DNA from: an uncultured Phycisphaerae bacterium
GTDB lineage: Bacteria; Planctomycetota; Phycisphaerae; Sedimentisphaerales; Anaerohalosphaeraceae
Assembly: GCA_937949545.1 (NCBI GenBank)
Contig: CALEDR010000038.1
Coordinates: 1-53,502 of the forward strand
Length of the DNA: 53,502 nucleotides
Direction: 5' to 3'
Under the pieces are notes generated by a model, which saw only the letters and a program-made list of their open reading frames with translations, ran no database searches and had not been told where the DNA came from. This document shows, one piece after another, positions 51,149-53,502 of this stretch (position 1 is its first letter; each line of letters opens with the position of its first letter). A program made the translations under genes and the position numbers.

Positions 51149-51301
51149 ATGGGAAAAGGGGATAAGAGAACCAAACGCGGCAAACTGTGGAGAGGGACCT
51201 ACGGCAAGATGCGTCGTCCGGCCGACAAGGAGAAGAAAGATCGGATTTTCCCGCCGATGCCGCAGCCGGCTGAACAGGGAAGCGGCACTGAAAGCAAATA
51301 G
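51149..51301 (+). CDS. 30S ribosomal protein bTHX (S31-like)
   Basis: A 50-residue gene too short for most gene finders. It begins [20 protein letters not shown], matching the ribosomal protein THX core (GKGDRRTRRGKIWRGTYGK in Thermus, from memory). THX is a small basic protein set in the head of the 30S subunit. Here an added tail of about 25 residues ([18 protein letters not shown] and on) follows, which planctomycete and Bacteroidetes forms may share. AAAGGAAG lies 5 bases before the ATG. It has its own promoter and terminator. Confidence 0.88.
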   Translation: MGKGDKRTKRGKLWRGTYGKMRRPADKEKKDRIFPPMPQPAEQGSGTESK

Positions 51302-51327
51302 TGCTGTCCGGCAGCAGTCAAAACACC

Positions 51328-51368
51328 GCCGCAGAAAAGGGAAACCCTCGGTTCTGCGGCTTCTTTTT
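51328..51368 (+). terminator. Rho-independent terminator after bTHX
   Basis: GCCGCAGAA (from 51328) pairs with TTCTGCGGC (51352-51360), with an inner AGGG/CCCT pair, followed by TTCTTTTTT. Confidence 0.8.
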
Positions 51369-51385
51369 TCGGAAAGGCGGATGGG

Positions 51386-52525
51386 ATGGACCCGACACGG
51401 GTACAAACACCCTGTTATGTGATTGATTTGGGGCGGCTGGAAAAGAATCTGGTTCTGCTTAAGCAGGTGCAGCAGGAGACCGGATGTCGGATTCTGCTGG
51501 CCTTAAAAGGATTTGCCGCCTGGGGTACGTTTGGCTTGTGTCGGAGGTATCTGTCCGGGGCGGCGGCCAGTTCCCTGCACGAGGCTAAACTGGCGGCGGA
51601 GTATTTCCGCAAAGAAGTGCATCTGTGTGCTCCGGCCTATCGGGATGATGAGATGCCTGAGTACCTGCGAATCGTTGACCATATTGTTTTTAATTCCCAC
51701 ACACAGTGGAATCGTTTTCGAAAAGAGATTCAGCAATCTTCTCGTCCGATTGCCTGCGGTCTGCGTGTCAACCCGATGCACTCGGAGGTTACGACCCGCA
51801 TCTATGACCCATGTGCGCCCGGCTCCCGTCTGGGGATTCCGCCGGAGCAGTTCCGCTCGGAGGAGCTGGACGGCATCAGCGGTCTGCATTTTCACACACT
51901 TTGTGAATTGAACGCCGATTCGCTGGTTCGGACACTGGCGGCTGTCGAAAAGCATTTCGGCGGGGCTATCCGGCGAATGAAGTGGATGAACTTCGGCGGG
52001 GGACACCACATCACACGGCCGGATTATGATGTGGACCTTTTGTGCCGAACCATTCGGGACTTTTGGCAGCGGTATTCGAATCTGGAGGCAATTTATCTGG
52101 AGCCGGGGGAAGCCATCGCCCTGCATACCGGTTTTCTGATTGCAAGCGTGCTGGACATTGTGCACAACCAGATGGAGATTGCGATTCTGGACACATCGGC
52201 GTCGGCCCATATGCCGGATGTCCTGGAGATGCCGTATCGGCCGGTCATTACCGGAGCGGGCCTGCCGGGGGAAAAGACCTATACCTATCGGCTGGCCGGG
52301 CCGACTTGTCTGGCGGGGGATGTTATCGGCGATTATTCGTTTGACAAGCCGCTTCAGGTCGGCGACCGACTGATTTTTCACGATATGGCTCACTACACGA
52401 TGGTGAAGAATACGATGTTTAACGGCATCAACCTGCCGGATATCGTCCTTTACGACCCGCAGCAGGACCGCTACATCCTTCAGCGGCGGTTTACTTATGA
52501 GGATTTTAAATCCCGCCTGTCCTGA
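51386..52525 (+). CDS. nspC: Carboxynorspermidine decarboxylase
   Basis: PLP-dependent decarboxylase (alanine-racemase fold) that turns carboxynorspermidine or carboxyspermidine into norspermidine or spermidine. It has 379 residues. The PLP lysine is in ILLALKGFAAWG. Further signatures: AAASSLHEAKLAAEYF, VFNSHTQWNRF, CGLRVNPMHSEV, GSRLGIPPEQF, GLHFHTLCE, MNFGGGHHITRPDYD, YLEPGEAIALHTGFL and AGPTCLAGDVIGDYSF. These match NspC rather than diaminopimelate decarboxylase. The partner carboxynorspermidine dehydrogenase is not in the window. AAGGCGG precedes the ATG. Confidence 0.94.
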   Translation: MDPTRVQTPCYVIDLGRLEKNLVLLKQVQQETGCRILLALKGFAAWGTFGLCRRYLSGAAASSLHEAKLAAEYFRKEVHLCAPAYRDDEMPEYLRIVDHIVFNSHTQWNRFRKEIQQSSRPIACGLRVNPMHSEVTTRIYDPCAPGSRLGIPPEQFRSEELDGISGLHFHTLCELNADSLVRTLAAVEKHFGGAIRRMKWMNFGGGHHITRPDYDVDLLCRTIRDFWQRYSNLEAIYLEPGEAIALHTGFLIASVLDIVHNQMEIAILDTSASAHMPDVLEMPYRPVITGAGLPGEKTYTYRLAGPTCLAGDVIGDYSFDKPLQVGDRLIFHDMAHYTMVKNTMFNGINLPDIVLYDPQQDRYILQRRFTYEDFKSRLS

Positions 52526-52612
52526 ACTTTAAAATTTACTTTTTTTGGAAAAAGAGTAGTATCAATCTCTGTGAGGAGCAGCAGAAAGTGAATTCTGCCG
52601 TGAGCGATTTTT

Positions 52613-52933
52613 GTGATTATTGGCGGCAAAAAGACGGTATTTCTTGTCCTGATTCTGCTTCAGGCGGTTGCGTTTTGTTTTGAGCGGCACGGCGAAAAAA
52701 AGCCGGCTGTGTTTGAATCCCTGAATTTCTTTGCCGCGGCGGGTGCTCCAACAGTTGTTTCTCCGGAGCAGAGATATTCCAGGACATTTCTGGTCTGTTC
52801 GGCCCTGTTCAAGACGGCGTCCATCTGGGACGGCCGGGAAATCAGAAGCCGTGCGGAACTCTTTTTCCGGGAATGCTGTTTGTCAGGTTTCCCGCAAAAC
52901 CTGCAGACTCTCGGCTGTCAACTGACTATCTGA
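52613..52933 (+). CDS. Doubtful small open frame in a gene-poor gap
   Basis: The gap 52526-53037 has no convincing gene. One 106-codon frame starts at GTG 52613 with a hydrophobic head (KKTVFLVLILLQAVAFCF) that could be a signal peptide. It lacks a ribosome site and the rest has no recognised domain. It may be a small exported protein or nothing. Confidence 0.2.
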   Translation: MIIGGKKTVFLVLILLQAVAFCFERHGEKKPAVFESLNFFAAAGAPTVVSPEQRYSRTFLVCSALFKTASIWDGREIRSRAELFFRECCLSGFPQNLQTLGCQLTI

Positions 52934-53037
52934 GCTGCTTTTGCCCCTCTTTTTCCGGAAGGCGGTTTTTTGTTTCCTTTCCGGACCGTGTCTTTTTCGA
53001 AAACTGTCTTGATTTCCATTTTGCAGAGGGTGCGTTT

Positions 53038-53499
53038 ATGAACAACAAAACATCCATCTCTTATCAAATCGAGCAGATTCAAAAGATGCTTGATTCCGGA
53101 AAGCCGGAACAGGCGCTGGATTATCTGGACCGGTTGGATTCGAACAATCATCTGATCCAAAATGCACGGGGGGTCTGCCTGATGCGTCTAGGCCAGACGG
53201 ACTCGGCAATCCAGATTTTGCGCGATTTGGCTTTTCGGGGGCAAATCTGTATTCCATCGGATACACCGCTGCTTTTTGCAGCCAACTATGCTGCAGCGCT
53301 GCTGATGAAAGGATATAATCAGGAAGCTCTGGAAATTTTGGCCGATTTAAAACCGGCCCAGCATCCTTATATTGCGGCTTTGTATGATGCCGTTGCAGAA
53401 TGGAAACGGAGGCTTACTCTGTTCCAGAGGTTGTGCTGTCGGCTGAAGCTGTATCCCAAGAAGCCGATTTCTTTGAACGGTTATCCCGGCAGTCTATAA
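53038..53499 (+). CDS. TPR-like helical-repeat protein
   Basis: A 153-residue protein with helical repeats of tetratricopeptide type: IEQIQKMLDSGKPEQALDYLDRL, ARGVCLMRLGQTDSAIQILRDLAF, NYAAALLMKGYNQEALEILADL. These would form a protein-binding scaffold; partner unknown. ATG 53038 was chosen for AGAGGG 8 bases upstream; a longer frame to 52873 is not supported. The stop lies 3 bases before the window end. Confidence 0.75.
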   Translation: MNNKTSISYQIEQIQKMLDSGKPEQALDYLDRLDSNNHLIQNARGVCLMRLGQTDSAIQILRDLAFRGQICIPSDTPLLFAANYAAALLMKGYNQEALEILADLKPAQHPYIAALYDAVAEWKRRLTLFQRLCCRLKLYPKKPISLNGYPGSL

Positions 53500-53502
53500 C
53501 GG

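Noticed and set aside
1-53502. tRNA or rRNA genes
   Set aside because: None was seen on reading; T-loop-like phrases such as GGATTCGAAT near 12052 lack the rest of a cloverleaf.

Overview
The window looks like chromosomal DNA of a GC-moderate bacterium, most likely a planctomycete of the Phycisphaerae/Sedimentisphaerales type. This is inferred from the gene mix: a DUF4954 beta-helix protein, the menaquinone genes menA and menG, carboxynorspermidine decarboxylase, an odd long RNase HII-like protein, a GTTC-N7-GTTC box near lexA, and GTG/TTG starts. No rRNA or tRNA gene was seen, so the placement is tentative. Nearly all of it is dense housekeeping DNA.

Region by region. 0-5 kb: a ferritin-like protein diverges from a sulfate-activation operon (cysC-cysD-cysN-cysQ). 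4.9-8 kb: a membrane glycosyltransferase and an exported protein of unknown function. 8-11.8 kb: hydrogenase maturation genes hypF-hypC-hypD. 11.9-15.1 kb is the accessory part. It holds a promoter-to-terminator orphan RNA candidate, GC-rich palindromes, a small CRISPR array (5 repeats, 4 spacers of 30 nt), a bipartite anti-repeat that looks like a tracrRNA, and a miniature Cas12f-like (type V-F) effector gene carrying one frameshift. 15-21 kb: RNase HII-like protein, a structured small-RNA candidate, lexA and mfd. 21-29.4 kb: a B12-binding radical SAM protein, a Nudix protein, an exported redoxin-like protein, a MATE transporter, lepA and a DUF4143-type ATPase. 29.4-40.8 kb, minus strand: menG, menA, truD, hemW, pssA, psd, a SIS-domain protein, DUF4954 and rnr. 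41-49.6 kb, plus strand: a kinase/deoxyribosyltransferase-like fusion, deoC, pabB, pabC, nif3-like, scpB and mutY. 49.7-53.5 kb: a glycine-zipper lipoprotein, dapB, the short ribosomal gene bTHX, nspC and a TPR-like protein.

Two spots stand out. First, the Cas12f locus has effector, tracrRNA candidate and array in one compact block. Two separate tracrRNA segments together complement almost the whole 36-nt repeat, as in Cas12f1 guides, and no cas1 or cas2 is present. Second, a 1.7-kb AT-richer cassette (tcmP plus a Gp37/Gp68-like three-Cys protein) sits exactly in the scpB/mutY overlap. It is flanked by a perfect 40-bp direct repeat that restores both the scpB tail and the mutY head.

Functions are assigned by motif recognition from reading, without database searches. 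Promoters, operators and RNAs are predictions.
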